DNA of 64,000 nucleotides, from contig DATAUG010000241.1 in assembly GCA_036268355.1 (NCBI GenBank), positions 14,222 through 78,221 on the forward strand, given 5' to 3'. This document shows, piece by piece, positions 43,042-50,497 of the stretch. Position 1 is the stretch's first letter, and each line of letters opens with the position of its first letter. This DNA is from DASQPJ01 sp036268355. GTDB lineage: Bacteria; Actinomycetota; Actinomycetes; Sporichthyales; Sporichthyaceae. The notes under the pieces are model-generated. The model made no database searches. It saw nothing but the letters and a program-made list of their open reading frames with translations, and was not told the DNA's origin. A program made the translations under genes and the position numbers.

Positions 43042-43580
43042 CCGCGAACCCCTTTCGGAAGTCGAGCGGCGGGCACCCCCGCGGCCGCCGAGGCGATCCG
43101 CTGCTGCGCCGTGCCGCGCCAGAGATGACAGATGGCCAGCGCAAGGGCGTCGGCCGCATCGGCCGGACGGGGGGGCCCGTCGAGCCGCAGCAGCCGGGTG
43201 ACCATCACGCCGACCTGCTGCTTGTCGGCCCGCCCGCTGCCCGTCACGGCGGCCTTAACCTCGCTCGGCGTGTACAACGCCACCGGGATGCCGCGCCGCG
43301 CCGCACACGCGATCGCCACCGCGCCGGCCTGCGCGGTACCCATCACCGTCCGCACGTTGTGCTGGCTGAACACGCGCTCCACCGCGACGGCCTGCGGATG
43401 ATGGACGTCCAACATGAGTTCCACGCTGCGCTCCACCATGAGCAGGCGCTCGCCGAGTGCCGCGGCCGGATCGCTGCGGACCACGACCACGTCGACCAGG
43501 CAGACCCGCCGGCCGGGCAGGTCGTCGACCACCCCGATGCCGCACCGGGTCAGGCCCGGATCGACACCGAGCACCCGCAT
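43038..43580 (-). CDS. ruvC: Holliday junction resolvase RuvC
   Basis: 180 residues, the usual size. The acidic catalytic residues are visible: Asp in MRVLGVDPGLTRCGIGVVDD, Glu in AVERVFSQHNVRT, and the C-terminal pair in RPADAADALALAICHLW. It cuts symmetrically across the junction held by RuvAB. It is first in the ruv unit; an 80-bp gap separates it from the lipoprotein gene upstream. Confidence 0.96.
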   Translation of the reverse strand: MRVLGVDPGLTRCGIGVVDDLPGRRVCLVDVVVVRSDPAAALGERLLMVERSVELMLDVHHPQAVAVERVFSQHNVRTVMGTAQAGAVAIACAARRGIPVALYTPSEVKAAVTGSGRADKQQVGVMVTRLLRLDGPPRPADAADALALAICHLWRGTAQQRIASAAAGVPAARLPKGVRG

Positions 43581-43660
43581 CGCTGCCTCCAGTCCGAACG
43601 TCTGTTCGGACCCAAGCTAGAGGAGCGCACCGACAATTCCGCGCCGCGACGCGCTGCGGC

Positions 43661-44278
43661 TCAGCGGTGCTGGCAGGTGATGGCGCGGGTGAAGGCGGTG
43701 CGGAACTGCGGGTCACCGTCGTAGCGACTCAACCGGCGCATGACACCGGCGACGTCGCGGTCGGAGCTGTCAGCTATCCGCTGGGCGGCGGTGCGCATCT
43801 CCTTGGCCTCCGACCCACCCAGCGCCTGGGCCTTCGGCCGGTAGTGATCGCCGGCCTCGCGGGCGGCATTCAGCGTGGACACGATGCCCGCGGCGACCTC
43901 CTTACCGTCGGAGAGGTTCGGGATCCCGGCAGCTCGCGTCGTGGCCACCATCTTGGCGAAGGCCACGTCCAGAGAGTCGTAGTAGCCGAGCAGCGCGCTC
44001 CGGGTGGCGGTGCCGGTCATCGCGACTGCCCGGTGCGCCTTGGCGGCGTGGAAGTCGACCCCGAACTGCGCCAGGCCGGTGCACACGGCGGTCGCGTAGG
44101 TGTCCACCGTCACCTTGCGGGTCGACGTGTCGACCACCGGGCCGACGGAGGCCAGGCGGGCGGGGGCGACGACCGGGCGCTGCGCGCCCACGCCGAGCAC
44201 GTGATCCTGATCGGACCCGCAACCGGACGTGCCGAGCAGCACCAAGCAGCCCGCACCCAGCATCAACGACCTGCGCAC
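43661..44278 (-). CDS. Predicted lipoprotein of unknown function
   Basis: 205 residues from GTG 44278, which follows GGAGGG at 4 nt spacing. The signal RRSLMLGAGCLVLLGTSGC ends in a lipobox (TSGC), so it is predicted to be lipid-anchored outside the membrane. The rest is mostly helical, with only two more Cys (TAVCTGLAQFG and the C-terminal TCQHR), possibly a disulfide. The pattern resembles many four-helix lipoproteins of actinobacteria, but I recognise no family. It lies between yebC and ruvC, usually adjacent, so it is a lineage-specific insertion in the block. Confidence 0.75.
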   Translation of the reverse strand: MRRSLMLGAGCLVLLGTSGCGSDQDHVLGVGAQRPVVAPARLASVGPVVDTSTRKVTVDTYATAVCTGLAQFGVDFHAAKAHRAVAMTGTATRSALLGYYDSLDVAFAKMVATTRAAGIPNLSDGKEVAAGIVSTLNAAREAGDHYRPKAQALGGSEAKEMRTAAQRIADSSDRDVAGVMRRLSRYDGDPQFRTAFTRAITCQHR

Positions 44279-44360
44279 CGCACCCTCCGGGGTTAGTTCC
44301 CGCACCAGAGGGTGTGTGTCGGCTCGGGCAAGTCACAAGATCACTCGCCCGGGCGGGTGT

Positions 44361-45116
44361 TCAGGCGTCGATCAGCGCCATGACGTCGTCGGACACGTCG
44401 AAATTGGCATAAACGTTTTGGACGTCGTCGAGGTCGTCGATGGCCTCGATCAACTTGAACACCTTGCGCGCGCCCTCCTCGTCCAGCGGCACGCTGACCG
44501 ACGGCAGGAACGAGGCGTCCGCCGACTCGTACTCGATGCCCGCCTCGACCAGCGCCGTGCGAACGGCCACCATGTCGCCGGCCTCGCTGATCACCTCGAA
44601 GGACTCGCCGAGGTTGTTGACCTCCTCGGCGCCCGCCTCCAGCACCGCCAGCAGCACGTCGTCCTCGGACATGCCGGCCGTGGCCGGGACCATCACGACG
44701 CCCTTGCGATTGAACAGGTACGACACCGAACCCGGATCGGCCATCGAGCCGCCGTTGCGAGTCACCGCCACGCGGACCTCGGAGGCGGCCCGGTTGCGGT
44801 TGTCGGTCAGGCACTCGATCAGGATCGCAACGCCGTTCGGCCCGTAGCCCTCGTACGTGATCGTCTGCCAGTCGGCGCCGCCGGCCTCGACCCCGGAGCC
44901 CCGCTTGACCGCGCGGTCGATGTTGTCGTTCGGGACCGAACTCTTCTTGGCCTTCTGGATCGCGTCGTACAGCGTCGGATTGCCCGCCGGGTCGCCGCCG
45001 CCGGTCCGGGCCGCGACCTCGATGTTCTTGATCAGCTTGGCGAACATCTTGCCGCGCTTGGAGTCGATCACGGCTTTCTTGTGCTTAGTGGTAGCCCACT
45101 TGGAATGACCTGACAT
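44361..45116 (-). CDS. yebC: YebC/PmpR family regulatory or translation-assisting protein
   Basis: 251 residues with all three domains of the family. The N-terminus is MSGHSKWATTKHKKAVIDSK (nearly invariant), followed by GGDPAGNPTLYDAIQKAKK and NIDRAVKRGSG. The middle has YEGYGPNGVAILIECLTDNR and GSVSYLFNRKGVV. The last domain ends with LIEAIDDLDDVQNVYANFD. Members have been described both as transcription factors and as helpers of ribosomes at proline stretches. It lies upstream of the ruv genes and downstream of pdxT, as in other actinobacteria. Confidence 0.95.
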   Translation of the reverse strand: MSGHSKWATTKHKKAVIDSKRGKMFAKLIKNIEVAARTGGGDPAGNPTLYDAIQKAKKSSVPNDNIDRAVKRGSGVEAGGADWQTITYEGYGPNGVAILIECLTDNRNRAASEVRVAVTRNGGSMADPGSVSYLFNRKGVVMVPATAGMSEDDVLLAVLEAGAEEVNNLGESFEVISEAGDMVAVRTALVEAGIEYESADASFLPSVSVPLDEEGARKVFKLIEAIDDLDDVQNVYANFDVSDDVMALIDA

Positions 45117-45184
45117 CCCTGAGTTCCCTCGCCGTGTTTGTCGGTGGAGCCTGGTCCTGCTCGCCGTTGTTCGGTGGCTCCCGG

Positions 45185-45814
45185 TCAGCTGCTCCGCACC
45201 AGGTCCACGAAGTACCGGTGCACGCGCTCGTCGCCGGTGAGTTCGGGGTGGAAGGACGTCGCCAGCAGGTTGCCCTGGCGAACGGCCACGATCCTACCCA
45301 GGGCGCCCGGATCGGGCGCCTGTCGGACACGGGCCAAGACGCTCACCCGGCGGCCGACCTCCTCGACCCAGGGAGCCCGGATGAACACCGCGCGGAACGC
45401 CCCGTCGCCGCCGGCCAGGCCCGGGTCGAGGGCCAGATCGGCCTCGAACGAGTCGATCTGGCGGCCGAAGGCGTTGCGCCGGACGGTGATGTCCAGTCCA
45501 CCGACGGTCTCCTGGTCGGCGGCCCCGTCGAGCACCCGGTCGGCGAGCAGGATCATCCCGGCGCAGGAGCCGTACATCGGCAGCTCGGCCTTCACAGCTG
45601 CCCGCAGCGGCTCGAGGACCTCGAAGGCCCGCGCCAGCTTGGCCATCGTGGTCGACTCCCCGCCGGGCAGGACCAGCCCGGCCACCGCCGCGAGTTCCTC
45701 GGCGCGACGTACCCGAACCGCCCGCGCGCCGGCCGCCGTCAGCATCCGCAGGTGCTCGACGACGTCGCCCTGCAGCGCCAGCACGCCGACCGGTGGCGCC
45801 GCGTCGTTCACCAA
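45185..45814 (-). CDS. pdxT: Pyridoxal 5'-phosphate synthase, glutaminase subunit
   Basis: Releases ammonia from glutamine for PdxS. 209 residues. The class I triad is visible: Cys in YGSCAGMILLAD, and His/Glu in ATSFHPELTGDERVH. LPGGESTTMAKL holds glutamine. It overlaps the end of pdxS by 7 bp, consistent with balanced synthesis of the 12+12 complex. Confidence 0.96.
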   Translation of the reverse strand: MVNDAAPPVGVLALQGDVVEHLRMLTAAGARAVRVRRAEELAAVAGLVLPGGESTTMAKLARAFEVLEPLRAAVKAELPMYGSCAGMILLADRVLDGAADQETVGGLDITVRRNAFGRQIDSFEADLALDPGLAGGDGAFRAVFIRAPWVEEVGRRVSVLARVRQAPDPGALGRIVAVRQGNLLATSFHPELTGDERVHRYFVDLVRSS

Positions 45815-46716
45815 CCGCGGCCGGCGAACCGCTGGTCGTCGGGCAGGCTCGAGATGTTGATGCCCACCATGGCCTCACCCAGCCCGCGGGAAACCTTGGC
45901 CAGCACGTCCGGGTCGTCGTAAAAGGTGGTCGCCTTCACGATCGCCTCGGCCCGCCGCGCCGGGTCGCCGGACTTGAAGATCCCCGACCCGACGAACACC
46001 CCCTCCGCACCCAGCTGCATCATCATCGCCGCATCCGCCGGGGTCGCGATGCCGCCGGCGGTGAACAGCACCACCGGCAGGCGCCCGGCCTCGGCGACCT
46101 CCTGGACGAGGTCCAGCGGCGCGGCCAACTGCTTGGCGGCGGCGTACAGCTCCTCGGCGTCCATGTTCGCCAGCCGACGGATGTCGGTCCGCAACCGGCG
46201 CATGTGGCGCACGGCCTCGATGACGTTCCCCGTCCCGGCCTCGCCCTTGGAACGGATCATCGCCGCGCCCTCACCGATGCGCCGAAGCGCCTCCCCGAGG
46301 TCGGTCGCCCCGCAGACGAACGGCACGGTGAAGCCCCACTTGTCGATGTGGTGGGCCTCGTCGGCCGGGGTCAACACCTCGGACTCGTCGATGTAATCCA
46401 CGCCGATCGCCTGCAGCACCTGGGCCTCGACGAAATGCCCGATCCGGGCCTTGGCCATCACCGGTATCGAGACGGCGTCGACGATCCCGGCGATCATGTC
46501 CGGGTCCGACATCCGGGCGATACCACCCTGGGTCCGGATGTCCGCCGGCACCCGCTCGAGCGCCATGACCGCGACCGCGCCGGCGTCCTCGGCAATCTTG
46601 GCGTGCTCCACGGTGACCACGTCCATGATCACGCCGCCCTTGAGCATCTCGGCCATCCCGCGTTTGACGCGCGCGGTGCCGCGGGCTGAGCTTCGGTCGT
46701 TCTCGGGCTCGGTCAA
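45808..46716 (-). CDS. pdxS: Pyridoxal 5'-phosphate synthase, synthase subunit
   Basis: Makes PLP from ribose 5-phosphate, glyceraldehyde 3-phosphate and ammonia. 302 residues from TTG 46716 (LTEPENDRSS), with GAAGGA 6 nt upstream; a longer frame upstream is a shadow of the next gene. Signatures: KRGMAEMLKGGVIMDVVT, MALERVPADIRTQGGIARMS, the Schiff-base Lys region IPVMAKARIGHFVEAQ, RSKGEAGTGNVIEAVRHMR (second Lys) and GVFVGSGIFKSGDP. It lies next to pdxT. Confidence 0.97.
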   Translation of the reverse strand: MTEPENDRSSARGTARVKRGMAEMLKGGVIMDVVTVEHAKIAEDAGAVAVMALERVPADIRTQGGIARMSDPDMIAGIVDAVSIPVMAKARIGHFVEAQVLQAIGVDYIDESEVLTPADEAHHIDKWGFTVPFVCGATDLGEALRRIGEGAAMIRSKGEAGTGNVIEAVRHMRRLRTDIRRLANMDAEELYAAAKQLAAPLDLVQEVAEAGRLPVVLFTAGGIATPADAAMMMQLGAEGVFVGSGIFKSGDPARRAEAIVKATTFYDDPDVLAKVSRGLGEAMVGINISSLPDDQRFAGRGW

Positions 46717-46801
46717 CGCTCGTCCTTCATGCGGGTTTGGCTTACCCGCCAGTCTAGTTCGCGGCGGCTGACGCGGCCCGCGACTGTGCTCGCCGCCAGA
46801 T

Positions 46802-47338
46802 CTACAGCCCGCGGGCCAGGCAGGCCGGCGGGCTGTCGTCGCACTCGAAGCTGGCGGGCTCCGGCGCTTTGCCGGCCAGCCGCAGGTAGCGGACGTGTCG
46901 TTTGCGGCGCACCGCGCGGGTCGCCCGGACCACGTCGTTGTGGAATCGGCGGGCCATGACGACCCGGGCGGCGGCCCCGTCGAGCTGGGCGAGCAACGCC
47001 TCGCCGGCACAGTCGGCGCGCAGCTCCTCAACCTGGCCGGGCTGGTCCAACGCGGCGCGCAGTGCCGCCGACAGATCCGACTCGGCCGGCTCCCGCTTGT
47101 CACCGTCCGCCTCCCGAGCCACATGGGCGGCGCCGGCGATGAGCAGGGACGCGGCCGGGTCGACCAGACCGCTGGTAGCCAGCTCCAACGCGACTGCCGA
47201 GCGCCGCACGAGTTGGGCGTCCAGGGCGAACCGGGCGATCTGGACGCGGTGGTGCAGCCGGTCCAACCGGCCGGCCGTCCAGCTCAGGTAGAGGCCGATC
47301 AAGGCGACCGAGACGACCAGTAGGACCAGCAGGGACAT
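46802..47338 (-). CDS. Single-pass membrane protein of unknown function
   Basis: 178 residues. One N-terminal transmembrane helix (LLVLLVVSVALIGLYLSWTA) is followed by a helical cytoplasmic part (LDRLHHRVQIARFALDAQLV, ELATSGLVDPAASLLIAGAA), then FHNDVVRATRAVRRKRHVRY. The arrangement of N-terminal helix and amphipathic helices recalls LemA-type proteins, but the match is only by eye. A protein of this kind commonly lies between pimA and pdxS in actinobacteria. It starts 15 bp after the pimA stop, so it is likely co-transcribed with the phosphatidylinositol-mannoside genes. Confidence 0.75.
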   Translation of the reverse strand: MSLLVLLVVSVALIGLYLSWTAGRLDRLHHRVQIARFALDAQLVRRSAVALELATSGLVDPAASLLIAGAAHVAREADGDKREPAESDLSAALRAALDQPGQVEELRADCAGEALLAQLDGAAARVVMARRFHNDVVRATRAVRRKRHVRYLRLAGKAPEPASFECDDSPPACLARGL

Positions 47339-47353
47339 CGGCGTTCCGCGCGC

Positions 47354-48523
47354 TCAGCGCCCGGACAACCCGGCGAGGCGGCCGAATCGAGGAGCGCGGG
47401 CCTCGTCGGCACCGGAACCGGCCACGACGGTCTCGTAGACGGCGACCACGTCGGCGACCACCCGGCCCCAGTCGAAACGTTGCACGCAGGCGGATCCGGC
47501 CGCCGCGAGCGCCCGCCGCGCGGCCGGGTCGTCCAGCAGTTGCCCCAGGGCCTCGCTCAACGCGACCGGGTCGCTCGGTGGCACCAGCCGGGCGCACGCC
47601 CCGTTGTCCAGCACCATGCGGAAGCCCTCCAGGTCGGAGGCGACCACCGCTGTCCCGGCCGCCAACGCCTCGGTGAGCACAATCCCGAAGCTCTCTCCGC
47701 CGGTGTTGGGGGCCACATAGAGATCGACCGAGCGCAGCAGCCGCGCCTTGTCGGCGTCGCTCACCAACCCGAGCATCGTGGTCCGCGCCGCGACCCGGGG
47801 CGGCATGGCGGCCAACGCCTGCGCGACCTCGCCCGGTCCGGCCACCAGCAGCCGTAGCCCGGGCCGCTCCTCGACGAGTCGGTCGAGGGCGGCCACCAGC
47901 ACGGCGAACCCCTTGCGCGGCTCGTCGAAGCGCCCGAGGAAGCCGATCGCACTCCTGGGGCCGGGCCAGCCGTCGAACGGCTCCGCCGCGGCGAACCGGG
48001 CCACCGTGACCCCGTTGGGGATCAGGATCGCGTCGCCCCCCAGGTGTTCGACCAGCGTGCGCCGCGCCGGCTCGGAGACGGCGATCCGTGCGGTCAGCTT
48101 CTCCAGAGCGGGCTGCAGCGCCGAGTGCGCCGCCGCCATCGTCCGGGACCGTCCCCGGGAGACGTGAAAGGTGCCGACGATCGGTCCGACGGCGCTCCAG
48201 CAGGCCAGCAGGGACAAGCTGGGCACCGTCGGCTCATGGACGTGCAACAGGTCGAACGCACCGTCGGCCAACCAGCGCCGGACCCGGGCCAGGGTCACCG
48301 GCCCGAACGCCAGCCGGGCCACCGAACCGTTGTACGGCACCGGGACGGCACGCCCCGCCGGGACGACCCAGTCCGGCCACGCCGGGCCCCCGCCGGACTC
48401 GGCCGGGGCCAACACCGAGACCGTGTGTCCGCAATCGATCAGCGCGCCCGCCAGATCACGGATGTGCGACTGGACGCCCCCCGGCACGTCCCAGGAGTAC
48501 GGGCAGACCAGGCCCACACGCAT
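47354..48523 (-). CDS. pimA: Phosphatidylinositol alpha-mannosyltransferase PimA
   Basis: Transfers the first mannose from GDP-mannose to the 2-position of phosphatidylinositol on the cytoplasmic membrane face. 389 residues, GT-B fold, GT4 family. N-terminal: RVGLVCPYSWDVPGGVQSHI. VGTFHVSRGRSRTMA holds the catalytic-site His. C-terminal donor site: GFLGRFDEPRKGFAVLVAAL and NTGGESFGIVLTEALAAGTA, with the EX7E Glu pair. Upstream patA and pgsA supply acceptor and acylation steps; the three genes are spaced 1-6 bp apart. Confidence 0.92.
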   Translation of the reverse strand: MRVGLVCPYSWDVPGGVQSHIRDLAGALIDCGHTVSVLAPAESGGGPAWPDWVVPAGRAVPVPYNGSVARLAFGPVTLARVRRWLADGAFDLLHVHEPTVPSLSLLACWSAVGPIVGTFHVSRGRSRTMAAAHSALQPALEKLTARIAVSEPARRTLVEHLGGDAILIPNGVTVARFAAAEPFDGWPGPRSAIGFLGRFDEPRKGFAVLVAALDRLVEERPGLRLLVAGPGEVAQALAAMPPRVAARTTMLGLVSDADKARLLRSVDLYVAPNTGGESFGIVLTEALAAGTAVVASDLEGFRMVLDNGACARLVPPSDPVALSEALGQLLDDPAARRALAAAGSACVQRFDWGRVVADVVAVYETVVAGSGADEARAPRFGRLAGLSGR

Positions 48524-48529
48524 CGTCGA

Positions 48530-49510
48530 TCACGGCCCCGTCGACCGCGGACCGCGGCCTGCAGACGCCACGTGCCGCAACCGGGCATCGCCGGGCCAGA
48601 TCCGCTGCAGCATGTGCCAGTCGGCGGGGTGCGCCGCGATCGAGTCGGCGAAGGTGTCGGCCAGGCGCTGGGTCATGGTGGCGATCCGCTCGGACCGCGT
48701 GCCCCACGTCGGCTGCTCGATCGGGACGTGGAAGGCCAACCGCATCCGCGGGCCCTCGTACCACAGCGTCAGCGGCACCAACGCTGCGCCGGTGGCGACC
48801 GACAACGCGGCGGCGCCACCTGGCATCCGGGCGGTGTCTCCGAAGAACTCGACCTCCAGTCCGCTCTCGGTCAGATCCCGGTCGGCCACCAGAGCGACCA
48901 CCTTGCCGTCGCGCAACCGCGCCGCCAACACGGTGAACACCGCGGCTCCGTTGGTGCCGTCCAGTGGCAGGACCTCCATCCCCAGCCCGGTCCGGTAGTC
49001 CACGAAGGCCTGGTGGAGCGAGGCCGGGCGGAGCCGTTCCGCGACCGTCGTGAACGGCGTGTCGTGCCCGGCCAGCCAGGCGCCGGCCAGGTCCCAGTTG
49101 CCGCAGTGCGGCAGGGCCAGCACCACGCCGATGCCGACGTCCCGGGCGGCCCGCAGGTGCTCCTCGCCGGAGGGCACGACCGCGGCCGAGACGTCGTGCG
49201 GGGAGTACGCGGGCAGCCGGAAGGTCTCGCACCAGTAGCGCAGGTAGGACCGCAGCGCGTCGCGGCTCAGCTCGCGGACCCGGGGCGAGTCGGGTCGGGT
49301 CCCGATCACCCGGGCCAGATTGCGCTCCAACTGGACGACCCCGCGCCCGTGCCGGCCCCACATCGTGTCCGCGATCCGGCGGAACAGCCGGTCCGCGACC
49401 GGCGTGGGCAACAGGCGCACCGTCCGCCAGGCGGCTAGGTACGCCGCGGCGGTGAGCCGCTCGACCGGCGTCACCCGCTCCGCCTGGGCCATCCCCCTTG
49501 GCGTCGTCAT
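48530..49510 (-). CDS. patA: Phosphatidylinositol mannoside acyltransferase
   Basis: 326 residues, HtrB/LpxL-like acyltransferase family; by context it acylates the mannose of PIM1/PIM2, like Rv2611c. ALPHCGNWDLAGAWLAGHDT carries the HX4D-type catalytic motif (His and Asp). ALVADRDLTESGLEVEFFGD and the C-terminal ADWHMLQRIWPG are family positions. A membrane-associated N-terminal helix lies around 20-40. The start at 49510 overlaps the neighbouring pgsA stop to within 1 bp; ATG seven codons in (MAQAERV) is an alternative. Confidence 0.9.
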   Translation of the reverse strand: MTTPRGMAQAERVTPVERLTAAAYLAAWRTVRLLPTPVADRLFRRIADTMWGRHGRGVVQLERNLARVIGTRPDSPRVRELSRDALRSYLRYWCETFRLPAYSPHDVSAAVVPSGEEHLRAARDVGIGVVLALPHCGNWDLAGAWLAGHDTPFTTVAERLRPASLHQAFVDYRTGLGMEVLPLDGTNGAAVFTVLAARLRDGKVVALVADRDLTESGLEVEFFGDTARMPGGAAALSVATGAALVPLTLWYEGPRMRLAFHVPIEQPTWGTRSERIATMTQRLADTFADSIAAHPADWHMLQRIWPGDARLRHVASAGRGPRSTGP

Positions 49511-50146
49511 CTAGCTCACGGCCCCCCGCGCCGCTCTGGCGTCGATGTCGAGGGCCTGCTTGCGCACGAACAGGATCCGCTGGGTGTAGGTGACCGTGCT
49601 GGCCAGGCCGACCAGGACCAGCGCCACGGTGAGCACGTATGGCACCCCGATCCCGTTGAACCCGGTGGCGACCAGCACCGCGACCAGTCGGTCGGCGCGT
49701 TCTGCCATGCCGACCGTGCCCTGCATGTCCAGACTCTCCGCCCGCGCCCGGGTGTAGGAGACCAGCGAACCGGCCGCCAGGTTGTAGATGGCCAATGCGC
49801 AGAGTGCCCGGTTGTGGCCGCCCCCCGCCCACCACATCGCCAGTCCCGCGAAGATCGCGGCGTCGCCGAAGCGGTCCATCGTGGAGTCCAGGTACGCGCC
49901 CCAGATCGACGACCGCTGGGTGATCCGGGCCATATTGCCGTCGATCATGTCGGCGAACACGAAACCGGTGATCCACATCGTGCCCCAGAAGAACTGCCCC
50001 TGGGGGTAGAGCCACAACGCGCCCGCGATCACTCCGGCCGTGCCGATGAGGGTCACGACGTCGGGGCTCACCCCGGCGCGGACCAGCAGCGCCGCGATCG
50101 GGCGCATCACCCGACTGAAGAACGCACGCGCGTACTTGTTGAGCAC
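49511..50146 (-). CDS. pgsA: Phosphatidylinositol phosphate synthase (CDP-alcohol phosphotransferase)
   Basis: Joins CDP-diacylglycerol with inositol 1-phosphate; dephosphorylation gives phosphatidylinositol. 211 residues from GTG 50146 (VLNKYARAFFSRV), after GGGAGAAGCC. The signature DG-x2-AR-x8-G-x3-D-x3-D is complete in MIDGNMARITQRSS plus GAYLDSTMDRFGD. About six transmembrane helices. The identity as PIP synthase rather than PGP synthase rests on its place beside patA and pimA. It is divergent from the EF-G-like gene. Confidence 0.9.
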   Translation of the reverse strand: MLNKYARAFFSRVMRPIAALLVRAGVSPDVVTLIGTAGVIAGALWLYPQGQFFWGTMWITGFVFADMIDGNMARITQRSSIWGAYLDSTMDRFGDAAIFAGLAMWWAGGGHNRALCALAIYNLAAGSLVSYTRARAESLDMQGTVGMAERADRLVAVLVATGFNGIGVPYVLTVALVLVGLASTVTYTQRILFVRKQALDIDARAARGAVS

Positions 50147-50497
50147 GGCTTCTCCCAGCTTCGGCTGTGTCGCCCGCACGCCGAGACCCGTGCGCGGCCC
50201 CGGCAGTCGACGGGAGCATTCGCCGACAATCGGCAATGAATCGTACGCACGTACGCGCGTTCCTGATCGAGGCCGCCACGCCGAGCGGGTCGGCGCATGT
50301 AGCTGGTCCCTGCGTCGCCCCGGCTCGCCCGCCTCCGAGCATGCACGGTCGAGTCGCTCATGTATGAACGGTTGGTTGCCTAAGGGTTGCGGACGAACCC
50401 TTGCCGGCGTGGCCTGTCCGGGTGTTCTCTGCCAGAGCGATTCGCCCCGAGCGACCGCCGCGGCCGCTCCCCGGGCACAACCACGAGGAGGTGGCGC
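50147..50497. other. Divergent intergenic region between pgsA and the EF-G-like gene
   Basis: 351 bp with no gene. It must hold promoters for both directions, but I find no convincing -35/-10 pair. Two CGTACG hexamers (50242-50247, 50250-50255) form a short repeated dyad. A hairpin, AAGGGTT-GCGGACG-AACCCTT, lies at 50382-50402, about 95 bp before the EF-G-like start, in what would be its leader. Confidence 0.5.
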
